64,000 nt of DNA from JANQMY01 sp965228775 (GCA_965228775.1 OZ245840.1:2852001-2916000), one strand, 5' to 3'; shown: positions 25,158-34,333, counted from the first letter of the stretch. Notes: a model not told the origin generated them from the sequence alone. Numbers and translations: made by a program.

Positions 25158-26042
25158 ATGGCAACACCTCAGATCGTCTCAGCGTCTTTTCGGACCGACA
25201 TTCCGGCCTTCTACGCGGATTGGTTCGGGCAACGTTTGGCGGCGGGCGAAGTGATGGTGCGCAACCCCTATGGCGGCCCGGATTACAGGGTTTCTCTGGC
25301 GCCGGACGATGTTCTCGGCTTCGTTTTCTGGAGCCGAAATCTGAGGCCTTTCCTGGAAAACTTGGAAGAAGTCGGCCGCCGGAACATTCCCTTCATCGCG
25401 CAGATGACCGTCACGGGATATCCGCGTGTGTTGGAAACGTCTACGATTTCGGTGGAGGCTGCGATCGATCAGATCAAGCATGTGTCGAACCGGTTTGGAC
25501 AGGCCAGTGTTGTCTGGCGCTATGATCCGATCCTCATGACGTCGGCGACCACGCCGGACGGCCATATCAAAACGTTCAAAAAGATCGCCTCAGCCTTGCG
25601 CGGGTCGGTGGATGAATGCGTGGTTTCCTTCGCTACCCTCTACGCCAAGACCAAACGGCGGCTTGAGAGTATCCGCCACGCGGAAGAAGGCTTTTCCTGG
25701 TGGGACCCGGCGAATGAAGAGAAACGGGAAATGCTCCGCACGCTTCAGGAAATTGCCGTGGAAAACGAAATGGCCTTAACCGTTTGCGCGCAGCCGGATC
25801 TGCTCATGCCCGGTGTTGAAGGCGCAAGCTGCGTTGATGCGCGGCGCCTGTCAAAGGTTGCGGGGTATGCCATCGATGTGCGCCAGAAGGGAAATCGCGA
25901 AGGATGCCTCTGCGCTCGCTCGCGGGACATTGGGGCGTATGACACCTGCCCCCATGGCTGTGCCTATTGCTATGCCGTGCGCGACGGCCAAAAAGCGAAG
26001 AGCGCCTACGCCGGACATCACCCAGACGCCCGTAGTCTATAG
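25158..26042 (+). CDS. DUF1848-family protein with C-terminal radical-SAM-like cysteine cluster
   Basis: DUF1848 proteins have no known function; the family is noted for a C-terminal cysteine cluster like the Fe-S motif of radical SAM enzymes. Here it reads CLC-x9-CPHGCAYCYA (about 255-275), so Cys-x3-Cys-x2-Cys is present at the C-terminal end rather than the N-terminal end of the barrel. The N-terminal part begins IVSASFRTDIPAFYADWF and includes VFWSRN. It has 294 residues. It lies alone between dnaK (divergent) and grpE (convergent). A metal-dependent or SAM-dependent activity is inference. Confidence 0.85.
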   Translation: MATPQIVSASFRTDIPAFYADWFGQRLAAGEVMVRNPYGGPDYRVSLAPDDVLGFVFWSRNLRPFLENLEEVGRRNIPFIAQMTVTGYPRVLETSTISVEAAIDQIKHVSNRFGQASVVWRYDPILMTSATTPDGHIKTFKKIASALRGSVDECVVSFATLYAKTKRRLESIRHAEEGFSWWDPANEEKREMLRTLQEIAVENEMALTVCAQPDLLMPGVEGASCVDARRLSKVAGYAIDVRQKGNREGCLCARSRDIGAYDTCPHGCAYCYAVRDGQKAKSAYAGHHPDARSL

Positions 26043-26081
26043 GAAAATTAGATTCTAGAACTATGTTCTGGACGGGCAGGC

Positions 26082-26178
26082 GTTGCAGCAAAAGACAAAA
26101 CGAAGCAATCCAGGGCCGCTTCTTTTTTCCTTGCTGCTCTGGATCGCCGCGCCGCCATTCTGGCGGCTCGCGATGACG
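26082..26178. repeat. Palindromic element C, copy 2
   Basis: Starts with a 33-bp stretch (26082-26114) identical to the reverse complement of 20649-20681. It ends with the stem GCCGCC/GGCGGC and CTCGCGATGAC (26167-26177), where copy 1 has GCTGGC/GCCAGC. Lies between the DUF1848 gene and grpE, which are convergent. Confidence 0.85.
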
Positions 26179-26204
26179 AATATCAATCCGATCTGTTTGG
26201 GTTT

Positions 26205-26831
26205 TTATGCCGTCGTGTCGACCGTGCTGCCGGGACCATCGGCGTTATCGCCGCCTTTGGCCACCGTCACCATGGCGGGGCGCAGCAGACGCTCGCCGAT
26301 CATGTAGCCGGTCTGAACCACATCCACCACCGTGCCCGCAGGCTGCCCGGTGCCCGGCACTTCGGCCATGGCTTGGTGGAAATGGGCGCTGAACTTTTCG
26401 CCCTTCGGGAAGATCGGCTTCACGCCATTCTTTTCCAGGCCCGCCAAAAGCTCCCGCTCCGTCAGCTCCACGCCGCTTAAAACGTTCTGAACTGCTTCAT
26501 CGGTTTCGCGGGCTTCTTCGGGCACCGCATCGATGGCTCGCCGCAGATTGTCGGCGACTGACAGCATGTCCCGCGCGAATTTCGTAATGCCGAAAACGGA
26601 CGCTTCCGTGCGTTCTTTCTCGGCGCGGCGCCGCGTATTTTCAAGCTCGGCCATGGTCCGCAGCAGCCGGTCTTTCAGCGCCGCGTTTTCTTCCTCAAGA
26701 GAAGGGGGAAGGGCCGCCTCATCGATGCCGCCGGGCTCCGGGGCCGCTTCTGCTTGCGCGTCCGCTTCCGCTTCGGGCGTTGCGCCCTCTTCCTTGGGGT
26801 CCTTATCGTTTGGAATGTCCTGATCGCTCAT
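26205..26831 (-). CDS. grpE: Nucleotide exchange factor GrpE
   Basis: Releases ADP from DnaK. An acidic, alanine-rich N-terminal stretch (1-45) precedes a long coiled coil (about 45-100) with RTMAELENTRRRAEKE, and then the beta domain with FHQAMAEVPGTGQPAGTVVDVVQTGY (split by the family's usual turn). It has 208 residues. It lies 43 bp downstream of hrcA on the same strand. Confidence 0.96.
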   Translation of the reverse strand: MSDQDIPNDKDPKEEGATPEAEADAQAEAAPEPGGIDEAALPPSLEEENAALKDRLLRTMAELENTRRRAEKERTEASVFGITKFARDMLSVADNLRRAIDAVPEEARETDEAVQNVLSGVELTERELLAGLEKNGVKPIFPKGEKFSAHFHQAMAEVPGTGQPAGTVVDVVQTGYMIGERLLRPAMVTVAKGGDNADGPGSTVDTTA

Positions 26832-26874
26832 GACGCTTTGTTCTTACGAAGCCTTTCCGTTCTGTCTGGCCGTT

Positions 26875-27942
26875 TCACTTGATGACGCGGCCGATAAGCT
26901 TGGCCGTGTAATCGACCATGGGAATAACACGTGCATAGTTGAGGCGCGTGGGTCCAATGACACCGATCACGCCCACAACCTTCTGCGCGTTGTTCATATA
27001 GGGAGCCGCGATGACGGATGAACCCGACAAGCTGAACAGCTTGTTCTCAGCGCCGATGAATATGCGCACACCCTCGGCATCCTTGGCAAGCTCCAGCAGT
27101 TGAATGAGTTCGTTTTTCGTTTCCAGGTCCTCGAACAGCATGCGAATGCGCTCAAGATCCTCGGCAATGGTCACATTGTCCAACAGGTTTGCGCGGCCGC
27201 GCACGATAAGCTGCGGCATTTGCGGCGAATTGGAATCGGCGCCGCTCCACGTGGCCAATCCTTGCTCCACAATGCTTGCCGATAGAGTGTCGAGTTCCGC
27301 GCGCTGGCTGTCGATTTCCGACAGGATGCGGTCACGTGCCTCATCCAGGGTCTGGCCGCGCAGCCGCGCATTCACGTAGTTGGTCGCTTCGACCAATGTG
27401 GACGGTGGCATGCCGGCGGGCACTTCGATGACCCGGTTTTCCACGTCACCGTTTTCATTGACCATCACCACCAGGGCTTTGCCGGGGCTAAGCGACACGA
27501 ATTCGATGTGTTTGAGGGCAAGGTCGCCCTTTTCCGCCATCACCAGGCCCGCCCCGCCGCACAGGCCGGACAGCAGGGAGGAGGCTTGCGTCAGCACGTC
27601 CTCAACTTCGTGGGTGGAGCCCGAAATCTGTTCTTGGATCGCTTGGCGTTCTTCTTTGGACAAATCGCCCACTTCGAGCAGGCCGTCCACGAACAGCCGT
27701 AATCCTGTATGGGTGGGCAGCCGCCCGGCGCTGGTGTGCGGCGCCATCAGTAATCCCATCTGTTCCAGATCCGCCATCACATTGCGGATAGAGGCGGCAG
27801 ACAATTCCAAGCCGGAGGTTTGGGAAAGCGTGCGCGATCCCACGGGTTCGCCGGTTTCCAAATAACTCTCGACGATCTTGCGAAATAGGCTGCGGCTGCG
27901 CTCATTCAGCGCTTCAACCAGATTGCCGTTGTCTTCCGTCAA
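26875..27942 (-). CDS. hrcA: Heat-inducible transcription repressor HrcA
   Basis: Represses heat-shock operons by binding CIRCE inverted repeats; its fold needs GroEL. The winged-helix N-terminus has YLETGEPVGSRTL (about 27-39) and SAASIRNVMADLEQMGLL (about 48-65). The C-terminal GAF-like domain includes VGVIGPTRLNYARVIPMVDY, the usual end. The length of 355 residues is normal. No CIRCE site is seen in this window, so its operators are probably elsewhere (for example at groESL). Confidence 0.96.
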   Translation of the reverse strand: MTEDNGNLVEALNERSRSLFRKIVESYLETGEPVGSRTLSQTSGLELSAASIRNVMADLEQMGLLMAPHTSAGRLPTHTGLRLFVDGLLEVGDLSKEERQAIQEQISGSTHEVEDVLTQASSLLSGLCGGAGLVMAEKGDLALKHIEFVSLSPGKALVVMVNENGDVENRVIEVPAGMPPSTLVEATNYVNARLRGQTLDEARDRILSEIDSQRAELDTLSASIVEQGLATWSGADSNSPQMPQLIVRGRANLLDNVTIAEDLERIRMLFEDLETKNELIQLLELAKDAEGVRIFIGAENKLFSLSGSSVIAAPYMNNAQKVVGVIGVIGPTRLNYARVIPMVDYTAKLIGRVIK

Positions 27943-28109
27943 AAGAGAGGCCCTCTTCCCACAAGGATTCTGAAATGGCTGGCAATTTATTGATGCCCGA
28001 CTCTGCCGTCAATTCGTGAGTTTTTCCTTTCCTTTGCGGCGTTTATATGGTCGATACGGGGACACTCAAATCACGTTTATTCTCCGTAATTAATTTAAGG
28101 AAACTGCTC

Positions 28110-28835
28110 ATGCGCCCATCTGGCCGGGAACCGAATGCTATGCGTGCCGTGACGCTTGAAATGGGCGTTGCAAAAAACGCGGAAGGCTCCTGCCTTGTGA
28201 AGTTCGGCGACACACACGTGCTGTGCACGGCCAGTTTCGAAGACCGGGTGCCTCCCTTCCTGCGCAATAGCGGGTCCGGCTGGGTAACGGCGGAATACGG
28301 CATGCTGCCCCGCTCCACCAATGAACGCATGCGGCGCGAGGCCAATGCGGGCAAACAGTCGGGACGCACGTTGGAAATCCAGCGGCTGATCGGCCGCTCT
28401 TTGCGCGCCGTGGTGGACATGAAAAAGCTGGGCGAGCGTCAAATCACGGTCGATTGCGATGTGATCCAGGCCGATGGTGGCACGCGCACGGCGTCGATCA
28501 CTGGCGGTTGGGTGGCGCTTCAGCAATGTGTGGAATGGATGCGCGATCAGGGCATGCTGCCGGCGGAAGGCCAAGGCCCGCTCACGACCCAAGTGGCCGC
28601 CATATCCTGCGGCATCTATGAGGGGACGCCGGTGCTCGATCTGGACTATCCGGAAGACTCGAACGCCGAAACCGATGCGAATTTCGTCATGACCGGCGAC
28701 GGCGGTATTGTGGAAATTCAAGGCACGGCGGAGGGCGCCCCGTTTTCGGAAGAGAGTTTCGGGCAGCTCATGGGCCTTGCCAAGAAAGGCATTGGCGAAT
28801 TGATCAGCCTGCAGAAGGAAACGGTCGGCGGCTGA
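28110..28835 (+). CDS. rph: Ribonuclease PH
   Basis: Phosphate-dependent 3'-5' exoribonuclease that trims tRNA precursors. MRPSGREPNAMR at the start, SFEDRVPPFLR (about 44-54), GWVTAEYGMLPRST and GTRTASITGGWVAL are diagnostic. An upstream frame opens at 28047, but the ATG at 28110 has AAGGA 8 nt before it (28097-28101) and matches the family start; 241 residues. rdgB follows after 2 bp. The gene is divergent from hrcA, a common alphaproteobacterial order. Confidence 0.97.
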   Translation: MRPSGREPNAMRAVTLEMGVAKNAEGSCLVKFGDTHVLCTASFEDRVPPFLRNSGSGWVTAEYGMLPRSTNERMRREANAGKQSGRTLEIQRLIGRSLRAVVDMKKLGERQITVDCDVIQADGGTRTASITGGWVALQQCVEWMRDQGMLPAEGQGPLTTQVAAISCGIYEGTPVLDLDYPEDSNAETDANFVMTGDGGIVEIQGTAEGAPFSEESFGQLMGLAKKGIGELISLQKETVGG

Positions 28836-28837
28836 AA

Positions 28838-29446
28838 ATGACGGTTCGCAGGTTTCAGGAAAACAAGCTGGTTGTTGCCAGCCACAATCAGGGCAAGGTG
28901 CGCGAGATCGGCGATCTGCTGCGCCCGTTCGGCCTGGATGTGGTGTCGGCCGCAGAGCTGAACTTGGAAGAGCCGGAAGAAACCGAAACCACCTTTATCG
29001 GCAATGCCAAGCTGAAGGCGTTGGCGGCAGCGACCGTCAGTGGCCTACCCGCTTTGTCCGATGATTCCGGCCTGGCCGTGACAGCCCTTAATGGCGACCC
29101 GGGCCTTTACTCCGCACGGTGGGCGGGCCCGGACCGCGATTTCAATCTCGCCATGCAGAAAGTGGAAGACGCGCTTCAAGAAAAAGGCGCCACGGACCGT
29201 CATGCTCAATTTGTCTGCGCGCTGTGCCTTGCCTGGCCCGATCAGCATACGGAATGCTTTGAAGGCCGCATAGACGGCACCTTGGTGTGGCCACCACGCG
29301 GCGATAAAGGGTTCGGCTATGACCCCATGTTCGTCATGGATGGTTATGACATTACCTTTGGCGAGATGGACCCTGCGAAGAAGCACGAAATCTCTCATCG
29401 CGCCGTCGCCTTCAACATGCTGGTTGAGGCCTGTTTTCGGGGCTGA
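28838..29446 (+). CDS. rdgB: dITP/XTP pyrophosphatase
   Basis: Removes non-canonical purine triphosphates (dITP, XTP). The substrate-binding SHNQGKVREI is at about 15-24, and SDDSGLAV with the catalytic Asp at about 72-79; GFGYDPMFV and SHRAVAF follow. It has 202 residues. It starts 2 bp after rph. Confidence 0.96.
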   Translation: MTVRRFQENKLVVASHNQGKVREIGDLLRPFGLDVVSAAELNLEEPEETETTFIGNAKLKALAAATVSGLPALSDDSGLAVTALNGDPGLYSARWAGPDRDFNLAMQKVEDALQEKGATDRHAQFVCALCLAWPDQHTECFEGRIDGTLVWPPRGDKGFGYDPMFVMDGYDITFGEMDPAKKHEISHRAVAFNMLVEACFRG

Positions 29447-29467
29447 GTTAGGGGCTTTGGAGCAATG

Positions 29468-29541
29468 TAGGGCGTATTAGGCAAAGCCGTAATACGCCAT
29501 GGCATTTCTATGTGGCGGATTACGCTACGCTAATCCGCCCT
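29468..29541. repeat. Double palindrome of REP type
   Basis: Two adjacent hairpins: GGCGTATTA/TAATACGCC (29471-29479 and 29490-29498) and GGCGGATTA/TAATCCGCC (29514-29522 and 29531-29539), framed by GTAGGGCG and CGCCCTAC. The second resembles the widespread GTAGGGCGGATTA intergenic palindrome. Fills the gap between rdgB and hemW. Confidence 0.85.
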
Positions 29542-29567
29542 ACTAAACTGCTGTAGTGTGCTAGCCC

Positions 29568-30716
29568 ATGGATAGGTCTCGTTCCGCCGGTTTTGGTCTT
29601 TATGTGCATTGGCCGTTTTGTTTGGCCAAATGCCCCTATTGCGACTTCAATTCCCATGTGTCGCGCGACATAGACCAAGAAGCGTTCCGCCAGGCCTTGC
29701 TGTCGGAGCTTGCGCATATGGCCACGCTTACCCCCAAACGGCCTCTCGATAGTATTTTCTTTGGCGGGGGCACGCCCTCGCTCATGCCCGCCGAAACCGT
29801 TGGCGCGCTGATCGATACCGCCGTTGACCTGTTCGGTGCCAATCCGGATCTGGAAGTCACCCTGGAAGCCAACCCGACAAGTGTCGAAGCCGGCCGTTTT
29901 AAAGGCTATCGTCAGGCGGGCGTTAACCGGGTCTCGCTGGGTGTTCAAGCGCTCGATGATAGCGACCTCAAATATTTAGGCCGCCAGCATAGTGCTGCCG
30001 AAGCCATGGCGGCGTTGGACATCGCACGGACCACGTTCGACCGCGTATCGTTTGATCTGATCTATGCGCGCACGGGCCAAACGGAGCAGGGCTGGCATGA
30101 TGAACTGAAACGGGCGCTTGCCCTCGGGCCCGATCATTTATCGCTTTATCAACTGACCTTAGAGGAAGGCACGCCGTTCCGGGATCTTTACGAGGCAGGG
30201 CGCCTCGACGTGCCGGATCAGGATGCCAGCGCTGGTCTTTTCGAGCTTACGCAAGATGTGTGTGAAGAGGCGGGGCTGCCTGCCTACGAAGTCTCAAATC
30301 ACGCGGCGCCCGGTGCGGAGTCGCGGCATAACCTTATCTATTGGCGCTATGGCCAGTATTTGGGTGTCGGTCCAGGGGCCCATGGGCGCATTCTGATCGA
30401 TGACCAGCTGATGGCCACATTGACCCGCAAAATGCCGAATGATTGGCTTGCCGCCGTTTCGGATCAAGGGCATGGCATCGAACATCTGGAACCCATCGAA
30501 AACGGCGCCCGGGCGGAAGAGCTATTGCTCATGGGGCTGCGGCTGACAGAGGGCATTTCCCAAAAGGCCTATGAGCGCTTGGCGGGACATTCCCTGAACC
30601 GGAAGGCAGTCGGCGAATTTGTCGATGACGGCCTCCTTCGCGCGGAAGGCGACCGTTTGGCGGCAACCGCAAAAGGCCGCCTGGTGCTCAACCATTTGAT
30701 CGCGTCTCTTGTTTAA
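29568..30716 (+). CDS. hemW: Haem chaperone HemW (coproporphyrinogen oxidase-like radical SAM)
   Basis: Radical SAM protein that binds and transfers haem; often misnamed oxygen-independent coproporphyrinogen oxidase. The 4Fe-4S motif is Cys18-x3-Cys22-x2-Cys25 (CLAKCPYC), with the SAM motif FGGGTPSLM near 65-73. It lacks the extra N-terminal cysteine found in true HemN. The 382 residues and position after rph-rdgB fit HemW in alphaproteobacteria. Confidence 0.94.
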   Translation: MDRSRSAGFGLYVHWPFCLAKCPYCDFNSHVSRDIDQEAFRQALLSELAHMATLTPKRPLDSIFFGGGTPSLMPAETVGALIDTAVDLFGANPDLEVTLEANPTSVEAGRFKGYRQAGVNRVSLGVQALDDSDLKYLGRQHSAAEAMAALDIARTTFDRVSFDLIYARTGQTEQGWHDELKRALALGPDHLSLYQLTLEEGTPFRDLYEAGRLDVPDQDASAGLFELTQDVCEEAGLPAYEVSNHAAPGAESRHNLIYWRYGQYLGVGPGAHGRILIDDQLMATLTRKMPNDWLAAVSDQGHGIEHLEPIENGARAEELLLMGLRLTEGISQKAYERLAGHSLNRKAVGEFVDDGLLRAEGDRLAATAKGRLVLNHLIASLV

Positions 30717-30845
30717 TTTGTATCGATCTGTGTCACGGGCAGGATTTGGGATGGTTTGAGACAACCCAAATCACACAGGCTGTGAAAGCCGGGGTAAGTC
30801 AGAACGGCAGACCATGTGGTCTTTCCGAGGTAGGAGGCTTATCCC

Positions 30846-31631
30846 ATGAACCGGATGCGTTCATCCCAATCCAAAAGTCCATTCGAAAAAATCCGTACAC
30901 TGTTCATCATTCTATTCATTGCGGCGTTTGCCGCTGCCTGTGCGGCCCCCTCCGGTGGTCGGGGACCGGGCGGTCCCGGTGGTCCTGGCCGCGGCGGATC
31001 GCCCGACGGGGCCATGGCCAAGAAGATGGCCAAGCGTGGCGGGGCCCGGCCCAGTTCCCCCGGCGATTTTTTCTATTCACAAGCGCTGGCCCTCAAGAAT
31101 GACGGCAAATGCGAAGAAGCGATCCCCGTTTTCTCAAAGCTGGCGGAGATGGGCTATGGCTATGAAATTGCCCAATATCATTTGGGGGACTGTCTGCTGA
31201 CGGTTGCTGGTGACGAAGAAGACCCCAGCCGCGCCGCCGTTCATGAAGCCCTAGCGCTGCATTGGCTGCTGAAGGCGGGCCATTCCAACAATGCGGATGC
31301 CCAAGGCTTGTTGGCTGCTTTGTATCTGGATGGATACGTGGTGCCGGAAGACCGTGTGGAAGCCGCCAAATGGTACCTCCTCTATATGCGCAACCCTATC
31401 CAGCTCAAGGTGGGGGCGATGCCCTTGCCCGCAGGTCTTGAAGTCTACCTGCTGGATGAGTTGCGGCCGCAGGAATGGGCGAAGGCCACCGAAGAAGCAG
31501 ACGCCTGGCAAGTGGTGAAGCAGGAGATCAACCGGCCATCGGATGATGGGAAGCCTCGGCGTGCGCGCGGTGCCGATGGTGACCGGCCACGCCGGCTAAC
31601 GGAAAACAGCGAGGCTCAGATCCAGAGCTAA
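30846..31631 (+). CDS. Sel1-repeat lipoprotein
   Basis: Signal peptide with lipobox AAAC (Cys32), a low-complexity Gly/Pro/Arg linker (about 36-70), then Sel1-type helical repeats (about 74-195). YGYEIAQYHLGDC, LHWLLKAGHSNNADAQGLLAALYLDG and VEAAKWYLLYM fit SLR repeat patterns. A basic, polar tail follows. It has 261 residues. A clear AGGAGG site at 30832-30838 supports the start. Sel1 proteins act as scaffolds; the partner is unknown. It is convergent with the LppC gene, 7 bp away. Confidence 0.82.
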   Translation: MNRMRSSQSKSPFEKIRTLFIILFIAAFAAACAAPSGGRGPGGPGGPGRGGSPDGAMAKKMAKRGGARPSSPGDFFYSQALALKNDGKCEEAIPVFSKLAEMGYGYEIAQYHLGDCLLTVAGDEEDPSRAAVHEALALHWLLKAGHSNNADAQGLLAALYLDGYVVPEDRVEAAKWYLLYMRNPIQLKVGAMPLPAGLEVYLLDELRPQEWAKATEEADAWQVVKQEINRPSDDGKPRRARGADGDRPRRLTENSEAQIQS

Positions 31632-31638
31632 ACAGAAT

Positions 31639-32871
31639 TTAGAAGGCCGGGCGCTCGAACGTGTTGGGTGCCGGGTCAATCACTTTGAACCCGTTGGCGG
31701 TTACTTCAATGACCGCCAAGCCGCGCTCGGTCGACCCGTCCGGCAGGAACCGGAATATGCCATCGACTCCGGTAAAGCCGTTCGGGTTGGTCAGCGCGGC
31801 CTCACTGAAGCGGTCGTCGCTGTCCAATTGTCCGGCCAGGGCGGCGGCAAGGCCAACAGAATCATAGCCTAGGCTTGCGATCCGTGGCGGCTTGCGGCCA
31901 AAGGCGCCTTCAAACCGGTCTGAAAAAGCCGTGCGGGCTTGCGGCGGCGGGGCTGCAAACCAGCCGCCGACCAATGAAGGCTCGCGGCCTAATGTGGGAT
32001 CATCCCACAGGCCGGTGCCCAAGAACTTAACCGTGCGCGGGTCCACATCGAAGTAGGGCAGCAATGGTGCAAGCCCGCGCAGATTTGTGCCCCCTTCCGG
32101 CAGCAGGACTGCGTCGAAATCATTGATGGCGGCCAGGCGGCGTGCCGGTTCGAACATGGCATCCACTGACTGGAAATATTGCTCTGTCTGGATAAGGAAG
32201 GCCGCGCTGCCAGTCACCGATTGCTCGAAGGCGTTGAGCACGCGCTGGCCATAGGCCGTTTGCGGGATCATGGCGGCAAAGCGCGAGAACCCGTTGACCA
32301 CGGCGAATTCCGTAATCCGCTCCACCTCATATTCCGGCAGGAAGCTCAACAAATAGACGCCGGGCCGGGACACATCCCGGTCTGTGGAATAGGCAACCAC
32401 GGGAACGCCCCGCTTGGTGGCCACGGGCGTCACGGCGGCGACGGAGGTTGAGAACAGGGGCCCCAGAATGATTTCAGCACCTTCATCGATGGCTTGTTCG
32501 GCGGCGGCCTTCGCGCCCGATTCCGTGCCTTGGGTGTCTTTTGGGATCAGCAGCAGGTTTGGATTGGATGCATCGAAGATCGCCAATTGGGCCGCGTCCA
32601 ACAGGGACTGCGCAACGTTCTGCGTGTCTTTTGATGAGGCTGACAGAGGCAGCAGCATGGCGACGCGGATCGGCTCGCGCCCGCCCATATGATGGGGGCT
32701 CAGGGCACCATCATCCTGCGCGACATCTTCGGGCTGTGGCAGCTCGCCAAAATCCGGTCCCCGCTGTGGTCCCGATGGGGCCCCGCAAGCGGCCAGCAAG
32801 GCGCTCATCGCGGCAATTCCTGCAAACTTCTTCAGGGCCGAGCCCAGTTTCGTGTTAAGCGACAACATCAT
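31639..32871 (-). CDS. LppC/LpoA-type lipoprotein (penicillin-binding protein activator family)
   Basis: Lipobox LAAC (Cys29), then a periplasmic-binding-protein fold of the LppC family (about 70-410), with MLLPLSASSKDTQNVAQSLLDAAQLA (broken here by normal turns) and ILGPLFSTSVAAVTP. In gammaproteobacteria LpoA activates PBP1A; in alphaproteobacteria the role is less clear. It has 410 residues. It is divergent from rsmI, the usual alphaproteobacterial neighbour. Confidence 0.9.
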   Translation of the reverse strand: MMLSLNTKLGSALKKFAGIAAMSALLAACGAPSGPQRGPDFGELPQPEDVAQDDGALSPHHMGGREPIRVAMLLPLSASSKDTQNVAQSLLDAAQLAIFDASNPNLLLIPKDTQGTESGAKAAAEQAIDEGAEIILGPLFSTSVAAVTPVATKRGVPVVAYSTDRDVSRPGVYLLSFLPEYEVERITEFAVVNGFSRFAAMIPQTAYGQRVLNAFEQSVTGSAAFLIQTEQYFQSVDAMFEPARRLAAINDFDAVLLPEGGTNLRGLAPLLPYFDVDPRTVKFLGTGLWDDPTLGREPSLVGGWFAAPPPQARTAFSDRFEGAFGRKPPRIASLGYDSVGLAAALAGQLDSDDRFSEAALTNPNGFTGVDGIFRFLPDGSTERGLAVIEVTANGFKVIDPAPNTFERPAF

Positions 32872-33047
32872 GCCACTCCAAACCCCTTTTTCCGGCGAGA
32901 TTTTCGGCTTTCATATATTCGGCTTTTCACTGGCGATGGATGGCGTTACGCCAGTGTAGAACCCCCCAAAACGCTGCGAGACTACCGCTCACAGGAGTTT
33001 AAGTAAATTCGAGAACTGCTAAGGTCGCTCCTTAATCGGGCAATTTA

Positions 33048-33920
33048 ATGACAAAAACGGAAATGGATGCGCCGGAACTCGCCCCTGGGCTCTACCTTGT
33101 GTCGACGCCCATCGGCAATGCACGCGATATTACGTTGCGGGCCCTGGATGTTTTGCGGGCGGCCGATGTGGTGCTCTGCGAAGATACGCGCGTGACCAGC
33201 CGGCTGTTTGCTATTCACGGCATTGCCACCAAGCTGAGCCCTTATCACGAACACAATGCCCGTGCCGTGCGGCCCGGCATTCTTGAGCGGCTCAAAAACG
33301 GCGGGCGCTATGCCTTGGTGAGCGATGCGGGCACGCCGCTTGTCTCCGACCCCGGCTATCGGTTGGTGGCTGAAGCAGCCGACCAAGACATTGCCGTTTT
33401 TTCCATTCCCGGACCGTCCTCAGTGCTGGCCGCCCTTGCGGTCAGCGGACTGCCAACGGACCGGTTTCAGTTCTGCGGATTTCTGCCGCCCAAATCGGCC
33501 GCGCGGAAAAAGGCGCTGGCAGAGCTCTGCGATGTAGGCGCCACATTGGTGTTTCTCGAAACGGGACCACGCCTCGGCGCATCCCTTGCGGACATGGCGG
33601 ATGTGCTGGGCAACCGGCCCGCCGCCGTGTGCCGGGAACTCACCAAAAAGTTCGAAGAAACGCGCCGGGGGGGTCTTTCGTCTCTGGCGCCAGGCTACGA
33701 AGCCACGCCGCCGAAAGGTGAGATCACCGTAGTGGTCGGTCCGCCGGACAAGGCGCGGTCCAAAGAAGAAGCGCTTGCCGCCCTTGACGATGTGCTGAAA
33801 GACGCGCTCGAAAATTTGAGCGTCAAGGAAGCCTCCGCTGAAGTTGCGGCGGAACTGGGCCTGCCGAAGCGGCAGGTCTATGCCCGTGCCGTGGCCTTGA
33901 AAGAAGAGAGTGGCACATGA
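33048..33920 (+). CDS. rsmI: 16S rRNA 2'-O-ribose C1402 methyltransferase
   Basis: SAM-dependent methyltransferase of the tetrapyrrole-methylase fold. LYLVSTPIGNARDITLRAL (about 15-33), CEDTRVTSRL (about 45-54) and VSDAGTPLVSDPGY (about 92-105) are hallmark motifs. A C-terminal helical domain ends LPKRQVYARAVAL. It has 290 residues. It overlaps yraN by 4 bp. Confidence 0.96.
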   Translation: MTKTEMDAPELAPGLYLVSTPIGNARDITLRALDVLRAADVVLCEDTRVTSRLFAIHGIATKLSPYHEHNARAVRPGILERLKNGGRYALVSDAGTPLVSDPGYRLVAEAADQDIAVFSIPGPSSVLAALAVSGLPTDRFQFCGFLPPKSAARKKALAELCDVGATLVFLETGPRLGASLADMADVLGNRPAAVCRELTKKFEETRRGGLSSLAPGYEATPPKGEITVVVGPPDKARSKEEALAALDDVLKDALENLSVKEASAEVAAELGLPKRQVYARAVALKEESGT

Positions 33921-34288
33921 CGCGCCGTCAGACAGCGGACGCGAAAGGCCGCCGGGCGGAGCAGCTGGCTCAGCTCTACTTTCTGCTCTGCGGCTATCAA
34001 ATCCTGGCGACCCGCTTCAAAACGCCGGTCGGTGAGATCGACATGATCGTGCGCAATTGGCTGCCCTGGCGCGCGCCGGTGATTGCGTTTGTGGAAGTAA
34101 AACGGCGTTCTAGTGTGGAGGAAGCGGCCCACTCCATTCTAGCACGCCAACAGCAGCGCATTGCCCAGGCCGCACAATGGTATTTGCAACGGCACACCCC
34201 CTCCCCCAAATATGCGTTACGCTATGATGCGTTTTTTGTCGTCAACGGCGTCTGGCCGCGCCATATCCCCAATGCCTGGGCGCATTAG
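33917..34288 (+). CDS. YraN/UPF0102 family endonuclease-like protein
   Basis: Small protein with a restriction-endonuclease-like fold. Acidic and lysine residues in VGEIDMIV (about 36-43) and FVEVKRR (about 57-63) match the EVK core. It has 123 residues. It is coupled to rsmI by an ATGA overlap, as in most proteobacteria. A role in DNA processing is assumed for the family but not proven. Confidence 0.9.
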   Translation: MTRRQTADAKGRRAEQLAQLYFLLCGYQILATRFKTPVGEIDMIVRNWLPWRAPVIAFVEVKRRSSVEEAAHSILARQQQRIAQAAQWYLQRHTPSPKYALRYDAFFVVNGVWPRHIPNAWAH

Positions 34289-34333
34289 CGCCCGCCAACA
34301 CAAAGAAGAAGAACAGCGAAGAAGAATAGGCAC

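Noticed and set aside
29568..30716. Oxygen-independent coproporphyrinogen III oxidase (HemN) for the radical SAM gene
   Set aside because: Length, the CxxxCxxC-only motif near the N-terminus and the rph-rdgB neighbourhood fit HemW better.
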